A DNA stretch of 64,000 nt, taken from positions 2,794,501 through 2,858,500 of the forward strand of contig JAJFZO010000882.1 in the NCBI GenBank assembly GCA_021397835.1, in the 5' to 3' direction. The notes beneath the pieces are model-generated. The model did no database searches. It saw only the letters and a list, made by a program, of their open reading frames with translations, and had not been told where the DNA came from. The position numbers and the translations under genes are program-made. The DNA is from Moringa oleifera (taxonomy: Eukaryota > Streptophyta > Magnoliopsida > Brassicales > Moringaceae). Of this stretch, positions 1-12,093 are shown piece by piece (position 1 is the first letter of the stretch; every line of letters begins with the position of its first letter).

Positions 1-878
1 CAAGGAAATGGGCGCCAAGAAGCAAACTTCCTTATTTAATGACAATGAAGCAGCGAAATCTGCAAGTAAGATTATTGTGTTTGGTTGAAGAAATGAACAC
101 TTGAAAGAATTGGAAACTGACCCATGTAGGCACCGATTTGATTGGCAGAGCTTCGAGACCTAAGAATTGGCATGTGAAAGGGCAGTCCGAAAATGGTAAT
201 TAAATGAGAGGAGACCTGTGGGTCAGTGAGGGGCTGATAAGTGCAAGGCCAAGGTGTCATGTTACCAAAATATATTCAAATAGTATCTGATCATAGGGAT
301 TCTTACTGTCATTTCCATATTTGCTGTACCGACTGTAATGGTATGATGCACTAGATATGTGTATTCTAATACACTGAAATCCCTCTTTGTCTGACAGTTC
401 AATTTGTGCTCTGAAGTTTGAAGTGTGCATTAAACAAGGTTGGGATTAGGTCATTTGAGTTGGGTCACACTATAATAATAATTTCGTGAACCATGAAGAT
501 GAGAGAGAGAGATCAGCAATAACCCAAATGAAGATTAATAAATTTTTATATCTGTAGTTGGACAGTTATAATAATGAACTATCTAGAAGACGAGGGATGC
601 GTCCCTTTAACAATAGTAGAAACCGTACTAGGATCCTGGCTGCCTTAGACCTAAGAAAAACGGATAGAATTTGCAATGAGATGAGAGGAAAAAGTCCTCC
701 CGATCTCTATTTTAACTGGTAGCTTGATTTAGACCGTGGTTCTTGCATTTCTGATTCAGTCAGAAATTGTAAGCTGCAAAATTTAACATGTTCTACTAAT
801 GCAATCCATGCCTTAAAGCTGTCTAGAAACCCCAAGAGAAAATGTAGAAGAAAAATACAGAGGCTGACCTGATTTCTG
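1..878. other. 3' flank of REC8, no gene recognised
   Basis: No exon of a recognised protein is seen here. The part nearest 878 should be the 3' UTR of the minus-strand REC8 gene. The small open frames present are short and match no family I know. The next gene to the left would begin outside the window. Confidence 0.5.
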
Positions 879-3800
879 TTACATCTTTGCTCCTCTAGAA
901 ATGAATATGTCCCCGAAAGGTTCCCTTTGTTCAACTCTTAAGAAATCCCGGGAGGCAAGCACTGCATTCAAAACAGCAACCCTTACACATATTTTTCGGG
1001 TTGATATGTTCTACAAGCTGATTTTCTTTTGAAGAATTACAGCAAAGACAATATAACTACTGTAGGTGGGGAAAGGACATGTATATGTGGATACCACAAG
1101 TTTGGTAAAATAGATGAGCTGCTGCTTTTCTGTTCATCCCAGCAGCAAGCTTATTCAGGGATTCCACTTGAGCAGATCCTGGTGTCTCAAAATGAGCTTT
1201 CATCTGCCTGTAGCATGTAAGTCCAGGCAGAAGCAAAATTCAATTGATTATACCACTAAAAGTAACCATAAGACAAGAAAATTCAACATTACACTCGGAT
1301 AGAATCAGTGATCTTGTCATCAAAATGATTCAAGATTGGATATTGAGTTCGTGTGGGTCCAGTTTCCACCAAAAGTTCTGTGGAAAATGAAAATGTGAGT
1401 GAAGTAATCTCATGGAACAAAGAAAGAAGTTAGCAGGATTCATGAGCTGTTTACCTTGATCAGGGGTAAGGCCATTCTCTGGCAGCCTTGATAGCTTGAA
1501 ATTTGGATCAGGATGCTGCCATGGATTTTCTTCGGCTACTGGTTCAAGGCCATTGTTGCTGTTTTTAGATGAAGAATAAGGCCTTTTCTTGTTGGATCTG
1601 TTAGCAGTCAGTTCATTCAATTAACAAATTTCTCATTGACTATGTTTTCAATCATGCTCAACACTCTTAACTGTCAATTGCACATCCAGAAATTGATCAT
1701 AAAGGTACCTTTTGTAGAAGATATTTTCATTGTTGCTTTAATGGACTCTACTAACCTTCCAGAATTGATTTCTGAGTTATATGATGGGATACCATGTCCA
1801 GATTCTGAGCTTGGGATGGATCTCACTCCATCTCCTGTAATTTTATGGAAGGAAGAATCTGAGGTATCACTTAATCAGATAAACTTAACACTGATCACAA
1901 GAGAAGAAATAAAAGATGTATCGTACCAGAACTCCCAGGTGTAACCATCAGATTGACCTCAGTTGCCCCAAAATCAGCATTCATGTGGTTGGTTCTAACT
2001 GATCCTATTAGTTCTTCTACTAACATATCATTGTTAAAAAGATTTGTCCGTTGCCTCTCTATTGGAGCACCATGCGACTGAGAGCCAACTCCACTGTGAA
2101 GATCCTCGAATACCTTGATATTCAAACCCTTAATCAGAGACTAGCTAAAGTGCCTTTTTCTGGAAGCAAACTTTACTGTTTCTGTAGCTTACATTTTCCG
2201 CTTGATTGTGTTGATGCCCTTGTTCAGGAGGCACAAGATGAGTCCTTACTGTGTACAGTACTTTATAAAATTACATCCTTTCCATGAGAAATTTTCAAAA
2301 GCGACTGCAAGTAAATTCTCACCTGAAGCTGACTGCTGTGGTGGTTCGGTACTTTTCAGCCAGAGATCTAGAAGAGCTGCTGGATAACAGTTTCCTCCAA
2401 TTCCTCTTTTAAAGAGATCATCAATTAGTACCACAGGGGGCACCACCATCAGGTCATGTATCTTCATAGTTGAAATGCTACCTGTGTGTGCCTGCAATAG
2501 AAACATAAGCACACTGTATTATCTTTAATGCCTTCTCACTCCTATAATTTTCTTATGCCCCATTCAGCTTTCATAAGTTATTCATAACAAAGTCTAAATA
2601 CAACTTCTCCAAATAGTTATTCACTAACATGCAAACCAAAGCATTCTGAACCTATCCCAAGTCGAAGCACACAATACCAAGGTGGTAAGAAATTTTATTT
2701 GCTCAAGGAATACTTTGAGGTTGAACTTCACTTATATCTGTGCCATTGCTCCCTATAAGGGGTAGAAACTGCAAGATATTAGATATCCATTAAAGAACAA
2801 GGCCTTACTTTTCTCTTTCTTCCTCTTCTCGAGATGATGTCTGAAGCATGTTGAAGCCAAGACTGATAAACATGGGCAGGAATAATGGTCTGTTCACAAT
2901 CCATGACTGAGGCTGCTGGTCTTCTTACTTTTCTTCTAGTTGGCACTTGTCTCTGTTGATCCGGCTTCATGCACAAAGCCAGATTTAGTTCCTTTTGTTA
3001 TACGTTTCCTATGGTTTCTGTAGTTCCAAAAGAGTAATTACCTCTTTTGCTTGTTTGCATTTATCAGATTGTTCACTGATGTGGTTTTCTGGTGGTTCGC
3101 CTTGGACTTCAATACCTGCAGGATGGCCAGAGATTATCTACGGTTGATTGTAAGTAGTCATAACCAAAATGCCTATGGCACTGTCCACGCCCACAATTTG
3201 ACATTTCAAAAGAATAATTAGAGGACAGAAGAATAGTTACCGATGATTTTAACATGCTACTGATATAAGGAAAAGCAATTAGTTGATGAAAATTAGGAGG
3301 GATTTCTTGCATGTCACTGAACATGAAACGCGAATCCTCTAAGACTCGGTAATTATATGCATGTAATGCTGGCATTCTGATAGATCTGAAGTAACCGTTA
3401 CTACATCTATAACAATCATCCTACCTAGAAACCATAAGAAACATTAGATTTCAGTATGATATTTAAACTGATTGGATAAGACAGATGATTTGGGCTAAGT
3501 AAACTTTCAATTCCTTACAGTAAACAGAGTCTTAATCCTTGGTTTTCAAACTTGGTATTTCTTAATAAATAAATAGAACAAATCAGAGTTGTGCAGTATT
3601 TAAGTTGCCGATGTTTAAAGTGCTGAAGACATTATCATGCTGCTGACCTCTGTGAGGATCTTCCTGTCGGAGTGGTGGGGAGTGTATTAGAGTTGCTGGG
3701 AATTGTGTCTGGTCTACTGGAGTGAAGTACACCTGCGTGTCATCATCGCCTTCAATATCAAATCTGCCATACCAACCACAAAAGATCATCATGGAGAATA

Positions 3801-6686
3801 AAACACAGAAAAGGTACTACCTAATTTTGGAGAAAACTGAACCGGAAGGATACAAGAAAATAGTTTAGTCTAGGATGTCCACTTATACTTCATGCCAGCA
3901 ACACTATCATGAACAGGAAACATGTATGGAATTTGAAAAAGTTGGGGGCACATTATGATCAGGAATTCACCTTTCAAAGCGATTGTACATTTCTGTATCG
4001 GCCTGATAGAAATCAAAATGCTCCGTCAAGGTAATGTTGTCAGCATCAGCTGAAAGGGTAATAAAAGTCAGCTGGAAGGAAACAAAATTGTGGATATTAA
4101 TTGCCTGGTAGCTTTGAGATAGGAATTTATCGAATGAAAGAAAACCTTGATGAAATCGCTGTGTTAGATCTTCATCATCAAGATTGTTGAAAGGTCCATC
4201 GACATTGTCCAATCGCTGTTTACAGCCAAGAAAAGGTACAAATAAATTAGCCTCATGGAAAATGCAGAGGAGTTCAGCAACCTTGTTGGTCATGCATAGA
4301 TCTCTTCCTAACTAAGAATTTTATATTCTTTTCCCTAAAAAATATTCAGAAATCAGTATTCCAATCTTCTACAAAAATGGAAGAACTGAGAAGGTCTCAA
4401 TGATGGCGAACAGGACAGCACAGATTAATACCCCGGACGGGATGATTACAGGTATTATTACACAGGAACCATGGCTAGATGTTTCCAGGGGATGATCTGA
4501 GTAAATGGAGGAGGAATGATTTAGAAATGAACTTTAAACGTCTAACAGACAGGCGAAATTCAAGTAATGAGCATCGCGTATGTAGAGAAAACAGCCTATT
4601 TTGCAGGGTGTAGGTTAGAAACAGTATATTTTGTATATGAGCTATGGGAGCTCCACACAATCTGAGTAAGCTCATTCTAAAGCTAATTGTAACAAAATAC
4701 AAAGTCAAAAGACATGAAATAGAAGCAAGATCACTTGAAAGGCACTCATGCTTATCCATTTTTTTTTTGACAAAATTATATGAGTGCTTAATGTGAAGCC
4801 ACGCTTTCCAGCCTCGTGTAACAATTAGGATATTACGACAGCCTCCAGCGTTGTTGGGTAATTGGGTAAATCTGTCATAGACCTTCCATCAGGCAATAGT
4901 GTATCACCATTGACAAACAAAAATAATCCAACGTTATGCAAGTCAGAAAGGAAAATTCTTCCTATTAGTTAAGCAAAACGGCCTGCTGATGACAAATTGA
5001 CCTAACTAGAAAACATTCCCCTGTCAAATGTGCAAAGCCTGAAAGCATTATGTGCTTTTGAACGGTAAATATGAGGGATTTTACCATGGCAACATAGGCA
5101 GTATGGTGGAACCCCATTCCGGCGGTTGCGTTAGAGAAATTAAGGGACTGCTCATCTCCGACGTCCGTCTCTTGGTTCTCAGGCAGGGTCACAGCTTCTC
5201 TCCTGTAAACATACAGAGCAGATCAAAACCTCACGTCTGTAATTCTACATTTCTACCCTTCCTGCTTCTTTACTAGATGGTCCACACTACAAGTACACCT
5301 GCTGCTAAAACTACACTACACTGGTTCGCCTCTGTGACTATGCTAAGATGCGCAATAGTATGACACACTTACAAAACGCGCTGACAATTAAAGAGGAGAA
5401 ATGAGTATGACATACGTACTTGGCCTGAGTTTTTCCTTTGGGAAGAACAGTGGGGTCTCGAGCAGCTTTTACTTTCCATGCTTCATTTATTTCAACCTGG
5501 GAACATCACAATTATAACAAAAACACACACATACTCACATCGTGAACACACCCTTCACAGAAGAAAACAATAATAGGAAAAGGGAAAACAGAGGAAATGT
5601 TACTGATTATGCATTGATTTACCAGAAGGCGACTGACATCATCTGTAAAGCAAATCAGGGCATAAAAAACCTGTTAGGTTATGTTTATCCTAATACTGAA
5701 AGTCGATGGTTATATTTAAATCATGGTAAAACGAGGATTCAAAAATTACCGTAAAGGAGTTTTACTTTTCTCTCGTAGACAATTACGACTCCACCTATAA
5801 TAATGACAGAAGAAATCTCTCTGAATAGCTGGAATTCAAAATGGAGATTCAAGGTAAAGTAAACCAAAGAAAATTAAATTCAGAGAGAGCATGCGAATAC
5901 CCATGAGAATCCCACAGAGCCTAAGAGCCATAGGAACTGAAGGATTCAAAATCTCTTCGCTGCCAAATGAGACCAAAATACTTATTTATAAAGGAAAATG
6001 ATTAAGTTCATCAGATTGACTATATTTAACTAGAAAAAGAACGACCAGATTTCGATTATGTTTAGCTGGTCTAACTTCCTTCTGTTTATCTTTGCATGGA
6101 TAGTCGCGGCCATCCTTCATTGAGAAAAAGAAAAAAGAGGCCAGAAAACAGACGTTAAAATCACATATTCACAGAAACAGAAAGAAGTAATTACATTATT
6201 TCTAAGATTCATGCTTACATTAACAGTATCTAAAAAGAATTTCACTGTACATATAACTTGCACATTAACACGGGTGTGTTATCATTAACATAAATAACGA
6301 GACTAAAGGCATAAGACATATCTCTACATTCCCCACAACATCCAACTTTCAATTTTACAAAGAAATAGCACTGCATGTCAGCTGATCATCGGATACATGG
6401 ATATTTTGTAATTTTACAACAGATCACCATGAATAGACCTTCATTTACTTACCAAAACAATATACAAAGCTGACAGATAATTCCGATTCGTGAACTTGGA
6501 CTAGAAAAGCAATGATAATAAACAAAACTATATACAGTCTGAGCATCATGGAGAAGGAACAATAAAGACATAAATGAAAGAGATTAACGAAAAAAAAAGG
6601 AAAAAAAGAAGGAAAAGAAGAAAAGCGTATAACCATATCTGTCCAAGCGGAGCTTTTCGAGCTAGAAGCTGGTGAGAGTAGAACAT
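879..6686 (-). CDS. SYN1: Meiotic cohesin alpha-kleisin REC8/SYN1
   Basis: REC8 is the meiosis-specific kleisin that closes the SMC1-SMC3 ring; it holds sister chromatids together, supports axis formation and is cut by separase. Twenty exons, in transcript order: 6634-6686, 6046-6114, 5901-5959, 5750-5794, 5623-5642, 5420-5496, 5085-5202, 4146-4215, 3971-4049, 3648-3763, 3042-3115, 2809-2964, 2323-2491, 2193-2248, 1927-2128, 1756-1834, 1455-1597, 1293-1377, 1095-1207, 879-961. They total 1866 nt, or 621 aa; Arabidopsis SYN1 is about 627. The N-terminal kleisin domain starts MFYSHQLLARKAPLGQIW and contains GGVVIVYERKVKLLY. The middle has RFDIEGDDDTQV and MDCEQTIIPAHVYQSWL. The C-terminal winged-helix region has HFETPGSAQVESLNKLAAGM and ends FISRGAKM. 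The exon at 2809-2964 has a weak acceptor, so its 5' edge is the least certain, along with 2128. SYN1-type features make it REC8 rather than mitotic RAD21. Confidence 0.93.
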
Positions 6687-7492
6687 CTTCTCTCAAAAAA
6701 TGTCAATGGAGAAAAACAGAGACTAGAGTATGTAAAAGGAGATTTGTAGAAGCAAGAAGTGTGTTAATGGCGTTTAAAAGAAGAAACTAATATCTGAGAG
6801 AGAGAGAGAGAGGTGAGTGTGGAGTGTTGGTCTGTTGCTGTGAGATTATAAACCCGCCACAGCAGAGGAAGCGAGAGGGGAGAGGGCATGCAGGGAGGAA
6901 TGCTTCCTTCAGTGATAGAGTTACACGCAGTTCACGAGGAATTTCATTGCATGGATCCTTGAGATCGTGACAGGTGTCCTGCCACGAAGGATTTTCCATG
7001 CTATTTATCGTGAAAGTTGTTCTGGGGCCCACAAGATCAGCTTCTTTCATAACCGCTTCTTTTGTTCATGGACTCAACGTGGACCCGGCTGCCGCTACAG
7101 AAAATGTTGGAAAAAATAGTGCATTCATAAAAAAAAAAAAAAAGAGAAAACATAAGCAAGTTTTATAAAATCTAAAGGCATAAAATAAATTCTCCAAAAT
7201 ACTGCAGAAAATAATTAGTTAGATTGAAAGTACATTTTTATATTATTTTATAATTGATATAAAAATAAGTATAGACATATCATCTAAACTCACAGGAATG
7301 TAATTGCTAATATATCCAAATAAATGTTTTATTAAAAATAGTCAATTATTCGTAGGACCTCTCCAACAATCATTAAGGGGCCCACATAATCCTGTGTCCA
7401 TGATCGAACGACTCATTGGAGTAACAACCATAAATCCCCTGTACACACTACTTCAGTGTAGTTCTCTCTCTCTCTCTCTCTGCGCCGGTGTA
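6687..7492. promoter_or_regulatory. Shared intergenic region between divergent REC8 and VAPYRIN-like genes
   Basis: About 0.8 kb separates the two start codons, so both promoters must lie here. The REC8-proximal side has a GA run near 6799-6812. The VAPYRIN-like side is AT-rich (7180-7320) and ends in a (TC)n run at 7463-7481, just before its ATG, as in many plant leaders. No clear TATA box or known element could be assigned. Confidence 0.5.
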
Positions 7493-9084
7493 ATGGAGAG
7501 GCTGGTAGACGTATCAGAGCAAGAGGTGCGCATAGACTTCATGCTCAACTGTAAGTGCCGTGCTAATGTGCGCCTCAGGTCTCTGTGCGCTAGCGCCCCC
7601 GTGGCCTTCAAGGTCCAAACCTCTTCGCCCAACAAGTTCCTGGTCAACCCGCCGAGTGGACTCGTTTCTCCCTTATCCCACGCCACTCTCCAGATCATCC
7701 TCAAGCCCCAAACCCAACCGCCGCCTGCTTTCCCTCGGTCCCCTTCCGATCGTTTCCTCATTAAAACGGCGGTGTTTCGACGGGACATGCCTGGGTCGAC
7801 TCACCCCGAGTTTATCAACTCGTGGTTCTCTGCCCTGCCTCACGGATCAACTCAGGACTTCAGACTCAAGGTTGCTTTCGTGGGACCCTTCCTTCTCCGG
7901 CACGCAGTGGTTAATGGAGACTGTGACTCCGTGAGAAACATACTCAAGCGGCAAAAATCGATTCTGTCGGAATTGGCTCCCAAGGAAGCTGAGTTCCTCC
8001 TCCGAGTCGCGACAGAGTTGGCCAACTCAGAAGACATGGTTAATGTCCTGCTCGAAGCTGGGTTGAGAATCGACGCACGCGTGAAGTTAGACGATAATGC
8101 GAGCATCTATCCCGTGGATCCGCGGTGGGAATCGAAGGGTTGGAGCGAGTTACACGTGGTGGCGCTGTTCGATCAAACGGACAAGCTCCCGAGTTTGATA
8201 AAGGGACCGGGATCTGGGCCGTTGGATTGGAGGGATAAGGAGGGGAGGACCCCGTTGCATTTGGCGGCCAGCCAGGGAAGTATCGGATGCGCTAAGGTGT
8301 TGCTGGAATCGGGTGCGGATCAGAATGCCCGGAGCAGAGACGGTAAGACTGCGCTGTACAGAGCAGCGGCAAATGGGAACCGTCGGATGGTAGAGATCCT
8401 GATCGGAATGGATGCGGACCCCACTATCACGGATAACCGTGGCCGTTCACCTGTTGATGTAGCTCGTGATAAAGGCCACGTAAGTAGAGACAAAAAACTG
8501 TCACATGCATGAACAAGAAGGAATCATAATTTGTGAATTATTCATAGTTTTTCACTAGAATCTTTATTTTTCTGATTTTTTTGATGATTATTATGAAGAA
8601 GCAAATTAATTTTGTACTAATGAAGATTTGTTAATGGCTTAATTAATCAACCATGTAGGAAGGCATCGTGGAGGTCCTTGAACGTGGAGAAGAGCTGCTA
8701 ACGGCGGCGAGACGAGGGGACGCAGAGCGACTAGAAAGGCTCCTGGCTAAAGGTGCCAGTATGAGCTACCGTGATCGACATGGGTTGACGGCCCTGCACG
8801 CAGCAGCCATAAAGGGTCACAAGGATGTGGTGGTGCTGCTGCTCGACTATGGGTTCCGGTTGGGTTGTGAGGACGACGAAGGTCACCAGCCTCTCCATGT
8901 GGCCGTGGAGAGTGGCTGCATTGATACCGTGGAGGTGTTGCTTAGCAGAGGAGCCAATCTGAATGCCAAGACCAGCAGCGGTGCTACTCCTCTTTACATG
9001 GCTAAAGTTATGGGTTACGATGGCATTTCAAGGCTGCTGGTGAGCAAGGGAGCCACCTCTCCTTCTTCTTCCTCTCCGATGTAA
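7493..9084 (+). CDS. VAPYRIN-like MSP-domain and ankyrin-repeat protein
   Basis: Two exons, 7493-8479 and 8659-9084, join in frame (GGCCAC/GTAAG donor, TGTAG acceptor) to give 470 aa. Residues 1 to about 120 resemble the major sperm protein (VAP-type) domain of VAPYRIN, opening MERLVDVSEQEVRI with the PVAF.VQ and SGLVSPLS pattern. From about residue 140 there are ankyrin repeats; the clear ones carry GRTPLHLAA, GKTALYRAA, GLTALHAAA and HQPLHVA. VAPYRIN supports intracellular passage of arbuscular mycorrhizal fungi and rhizobia and binds exocyst and membrane partners; VAPYRIN-like paralogues are less well understood. The frame stays open upstream to 7304 with another ATG at 7400, but the family normally starts at MxRL, so 7493 is preferred. 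I infer a VAPYRIN-like paralogue because identity to the canonical MSP domain looks moderate. Confidence 0.8.
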
Positions 9085-9364
9085 AAACCAAGAAAGATTT
9101 TGAACCAGTAGAACCTATGAATGTCTTCAAGGTGAAGATTCATGGTCTTTTGCTAAATATTTTAGGGTTTTAATTATCTTGGATTCAGCTTTGTGAATTC
9201 GGACAAATTTTTCTGAACTGCGAGCCCCTCTGGGAGCTCCGTGCCAAGCAAGTACCAGCATACAACAGAGCATGGCCCATGCCCGGCTTTTGCGCCTTTA
9301 AAGGCATCAGGCGATCAAATTCTCAACTTAGTAGAACACTGAGAAGTGAAAAGAGAAGAAGGAA

Positions 9365-11188
9365 ATGGCTATAGTTCTGGTTCTCTTCTTTCTCTTTAGC
9401 GCCATAGCGGTCTCTTCTTCTGCCTCCCCAGACCGTTTTATCAGATCTGTCCCTCTCCCTCTTCTATCGAAGAAACACAAACCCCAAGAATACTTTGAGG
9501 TCACGCGCCCTTTGACGATGGATCACCTCACGCCGTCATGCAATCACACAATCGTCCACCACTCCTTCGCCAACACCGTCAACTCTCGTCCGTTCACTGC
9601 GCCTTATTCCCCTCCCTACGATTGCCCTTCACCGTGGTCTCTCGTCGTCCTTAATTTCCACGTCAAGTCGAGAGGGGATCAGTACGATCGCATCTCCGGA
9701 CTGTGGCTCGGCGGTGTCGAGCTGCTCCGGACCAGCACAGCTGAGCCGACTCCGTCCGGAATCTTCTGGAACGTTCGGAAGGACGTCACCAGGTACTCGG
9801 CCCTGTTCATGAAACGCAACCTCAATGTTACCATGATGCTCGAGAACGTCGTTAATAGAGTCTACACCGGCGTTTACCATGTCCACGTCAGGCTCCTCTT
9901 CTACAAACACAACACTGGTAGTGTTCCATCCAGTCTTCTTCCAAAGCAGAGCAGCAACTCAAAATTAATGCTTAAGATAAAGATGACCGGCGAAGATCTG
10001 GGTAAAGATGATTTGAGGCGAAAGTCACGGGGATTATATGGGTATGAGCAACAATCACCGGCTGACTTGATAATTCCGATATCTGATGACGGCAATAGGG
10101 GTTTTTGGTTCACAATTGAAAGTCAATCAGACATACATTTGAAGAGGATTCGAATTCCATGCAATACTCGTCGTATCATACTGGAATTGTATGTATCTTT
10201 CCACGGAAACGACGAGTTCTGGTATTCAAATCCACCAAACTCTTACATACGAACGAACAATTTGACCACAGGGCGAGGGAATGGAGCTTACAGGGAGGTA
10301 ATGGTGACCATCGATGGGAAATATGTAGGGTCGGAGGTACCGTATCCGATTATCTTCACAGGTGGAATCAATCCCTTGTTCTGGGAACCCGTTGTGGCGA
10401 TTGGTGCATTCAACCTTCCTTCTTACGATTTAGATTTGACGCCATTTCTAGGGTTGCTTTTGGACGGCAAGCCTCACCAGTTCGGACTCGGAGTGCTCGA
10501 TGCAGCTTCCTATTGGCTTGTAGATGCGAATCTGCACATTTGGTTGGATCATAATTCATCGAAGGTCAAAGCAAAATCTGTAACTTATCGCAGTCCAGCT
10601 GTTAGCATTGTGCGCCATGAAGTGTTCAAGCTACTTGATGGTTCCTTTAGGATTAAAGCCACAAGACACAGTCAGTTTGCAGGGTGGGCTCTGTCCAGTG
10701 CAGGCAATTTGACCTCCTTTGTTTCCCAGGCATTCAAGGTCACGAGCTTGGTAAAATTCAAGGGCAATGGAACCTACAAAATGGTGAAGCATAGAGTTAA
10801 AGCACGAAGAGATATGAGATTGAGCACCGACATGGGTGTCCTGGTTGCACAAGCAGGTTTCAAGAGGAGATACCCTCTTAATGTGGTGACTTTAACCCTA
10901 CCTGGATTGAAGAAGAAGGATAAGAATACATATGTGCTTGTCACCAATGTTTCTCACGCCCTTTACGAGAAATATTCAGATGGGCAACTTTCCGGCTCTG
11001 TTAGTAACAGGCAGGTTTCTTTGGGGTGCATGAAGGTTAAGGATCATTCTGTTCTATCCGGTGAAGCAAAGACAAACCAGAGTTTCAGTTGCAAGGATGC
11101 ACTTGGTTGCTATACTAGAACCGTTGCAGCATCCAATGGCAAGCTTATTGTAGACAATTCAGCCTTCTCTTGTCTGTCTTCCATTTAA
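9365..11188 (+). CDS. Peptide-N4-(N-acetyl-beta-glucosaminyl)asparagine amidase A (acidic PNGase)
   Basis: This enzyme cleaves the bond between asparagine and the first GlcNAc of N-glycans, releasing intact glycans from glycopeptides, with an acidic optimum in the secretory and vacuolar system. The gene is one uninterrupted 607-codon exon. Residues 1 to about 20 form a hydrophobic signal peptide (MAIVLVLFFLFSAIAV). The PNGase A family domain follows from about residue 40, with family-like stretches such as SGIFWNVRKDVTRYSALF, GNDEFWYSNPPNSY and GGINPLFWEP. Many N-x-S/T sites fit a secreted protein. Length agrees with the plant family (about 600). A purine-rich leader precedes the ATG. Arabidopsis At5g05480 is the likely counterpart. 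The next gene is convergent. Confidence 0.9.
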   Translation: MAIVLVLFFLFSAIAVSSSASPDRFIRSVPLPLLSKKHKPQEYFEVTRPLTMDHLTPSCNHTIVHHSFANTVNSRPFTAPYSPPYDCPSPWSLVVLNFHVKSRGDQYDRISGLWLGGVELLRTSTAEPTPSGIFWNVRKDVTRYSALFMKRNLNVTMMLENVVNRVYTGVYHVHVRLLFYKHNTGSVPSSLLPKQSSNSKLMLKIKMTGEDLGKDDLRRKSRGLYGYEQQSPADLIIPISDDGNRGFWFTIESQSDIHLKRIRIPCNTRRIILELYVSFHGNDEFWYSNPPNSYIRTNNLTTGRGNGAYREVMVTIDGKYVGSEVPYPIIFTGGINPLFWEPVVAIGAFNLPSYDLDLTPFLGLLLDGKPHQFGLGVLDAASYWLVDANLHIWLDHNSSKVKAKSVTYRSPAVSIVRHEVFKLLDGSFRIKATRHSQFAGWALSSAGNLTSFVSQAFKVTSLVKFKGNGTYKMVKHRVKARRDMRLSTDMGVLVAQAGFKRRYPLNVVTLTLPGLKKKDKNTYVLVTNVSHALYEKYSDGQLSGSVSNRQVSLGCMKVKDHSVLSGEAKTNQSFSCKDALGCYTRTVAASNGKLIVDNSAFSCLSSI

Positions 11189-12093
11189 TTTCAGCACTGT
11201 GTAACCCTTATGCATTGATTTCTGCCTGATCAAAATACTCGGATAATCCACTTAGCTTGCTCAGCTGACTCTCTCTGGTGTAATTTCAATTCATGCTGTC
11301 TTTCTATAGTAAATTCATTAGATTTCTTGGATCTGACTGTTCCATTTTCGTTTTCCTTACATGCTTATGTAGTTTGTATCCTGGAATGTAACATATACTT
11401 CCATATTTATAGGCTTCAAGCCTTATTCATTGTCAATCTTAGATTTTCTGATTTAGTAATTCTTGAAAGAGATTTTCCTTCCAAGTCTATTTGAATCAAC
11501 GGAAAAGAAATAAACTATCAGCAACCAATATAACTCGCATTTACAGATGATGACAGAACTTGGAAGTTGAGAAATTGCCACTTACCTGATATATGCAGAA
11601 TTTTCCTTACAGAAGTTGTTAGTAAATGATATTCTAGCTACTGTCAAGTTTCTGCAATGAAAGTGAAGGGATTAGGATAACATACAGCAGAGGCACTGCA
11701 TAACAGGTCAAGAGACAAGTTGGTCACCATGAAGCTTCACTGAAAAGACAAGCATTGTCTGGATTCATGGGCTAAGCAATTTCAGATCAAGAAAAAAAGT
11801 ACTTCACCAAACACATTAAAATCCAAAAAAATTTCCCCTCTCTCTATTAAATGGAGAGTGGGATAGTTCATGCATAAACTCAAATACTCTGATACAATTC
11901 CCTTTGATGGGAAATAAAACAGTTTGTTCTGTATGTGGAACCTACAAAATGTAATTTAGATCCCACACAAAATTTCAACATGATAGAGTAACTGTTTCCT
12001 TTTGTTTTTACTCGGAATCTTATACTGACTTTATCTTTATCTAGAGCAAGATTGTAAGGGGAAGATGATTACAGTCTCTGTACATGTTTCCAT
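11189..12093. other. Convergent 3' intergenic region
   Basis: This holds the 3' UTRs of the PNGase A gene (+) and the first PMT gene (-). It is AT-rich, with no reading frame worth naming and no RNA gene recognised. Confidence 0.5.

Noticed and set aside
1636..1944. 102-codon plus-strand frame
   Set aside because: It lies antisense to REC8 exons 1756-1834 and 1927-2128, whose coding sense is well supported; the translation has no homology.
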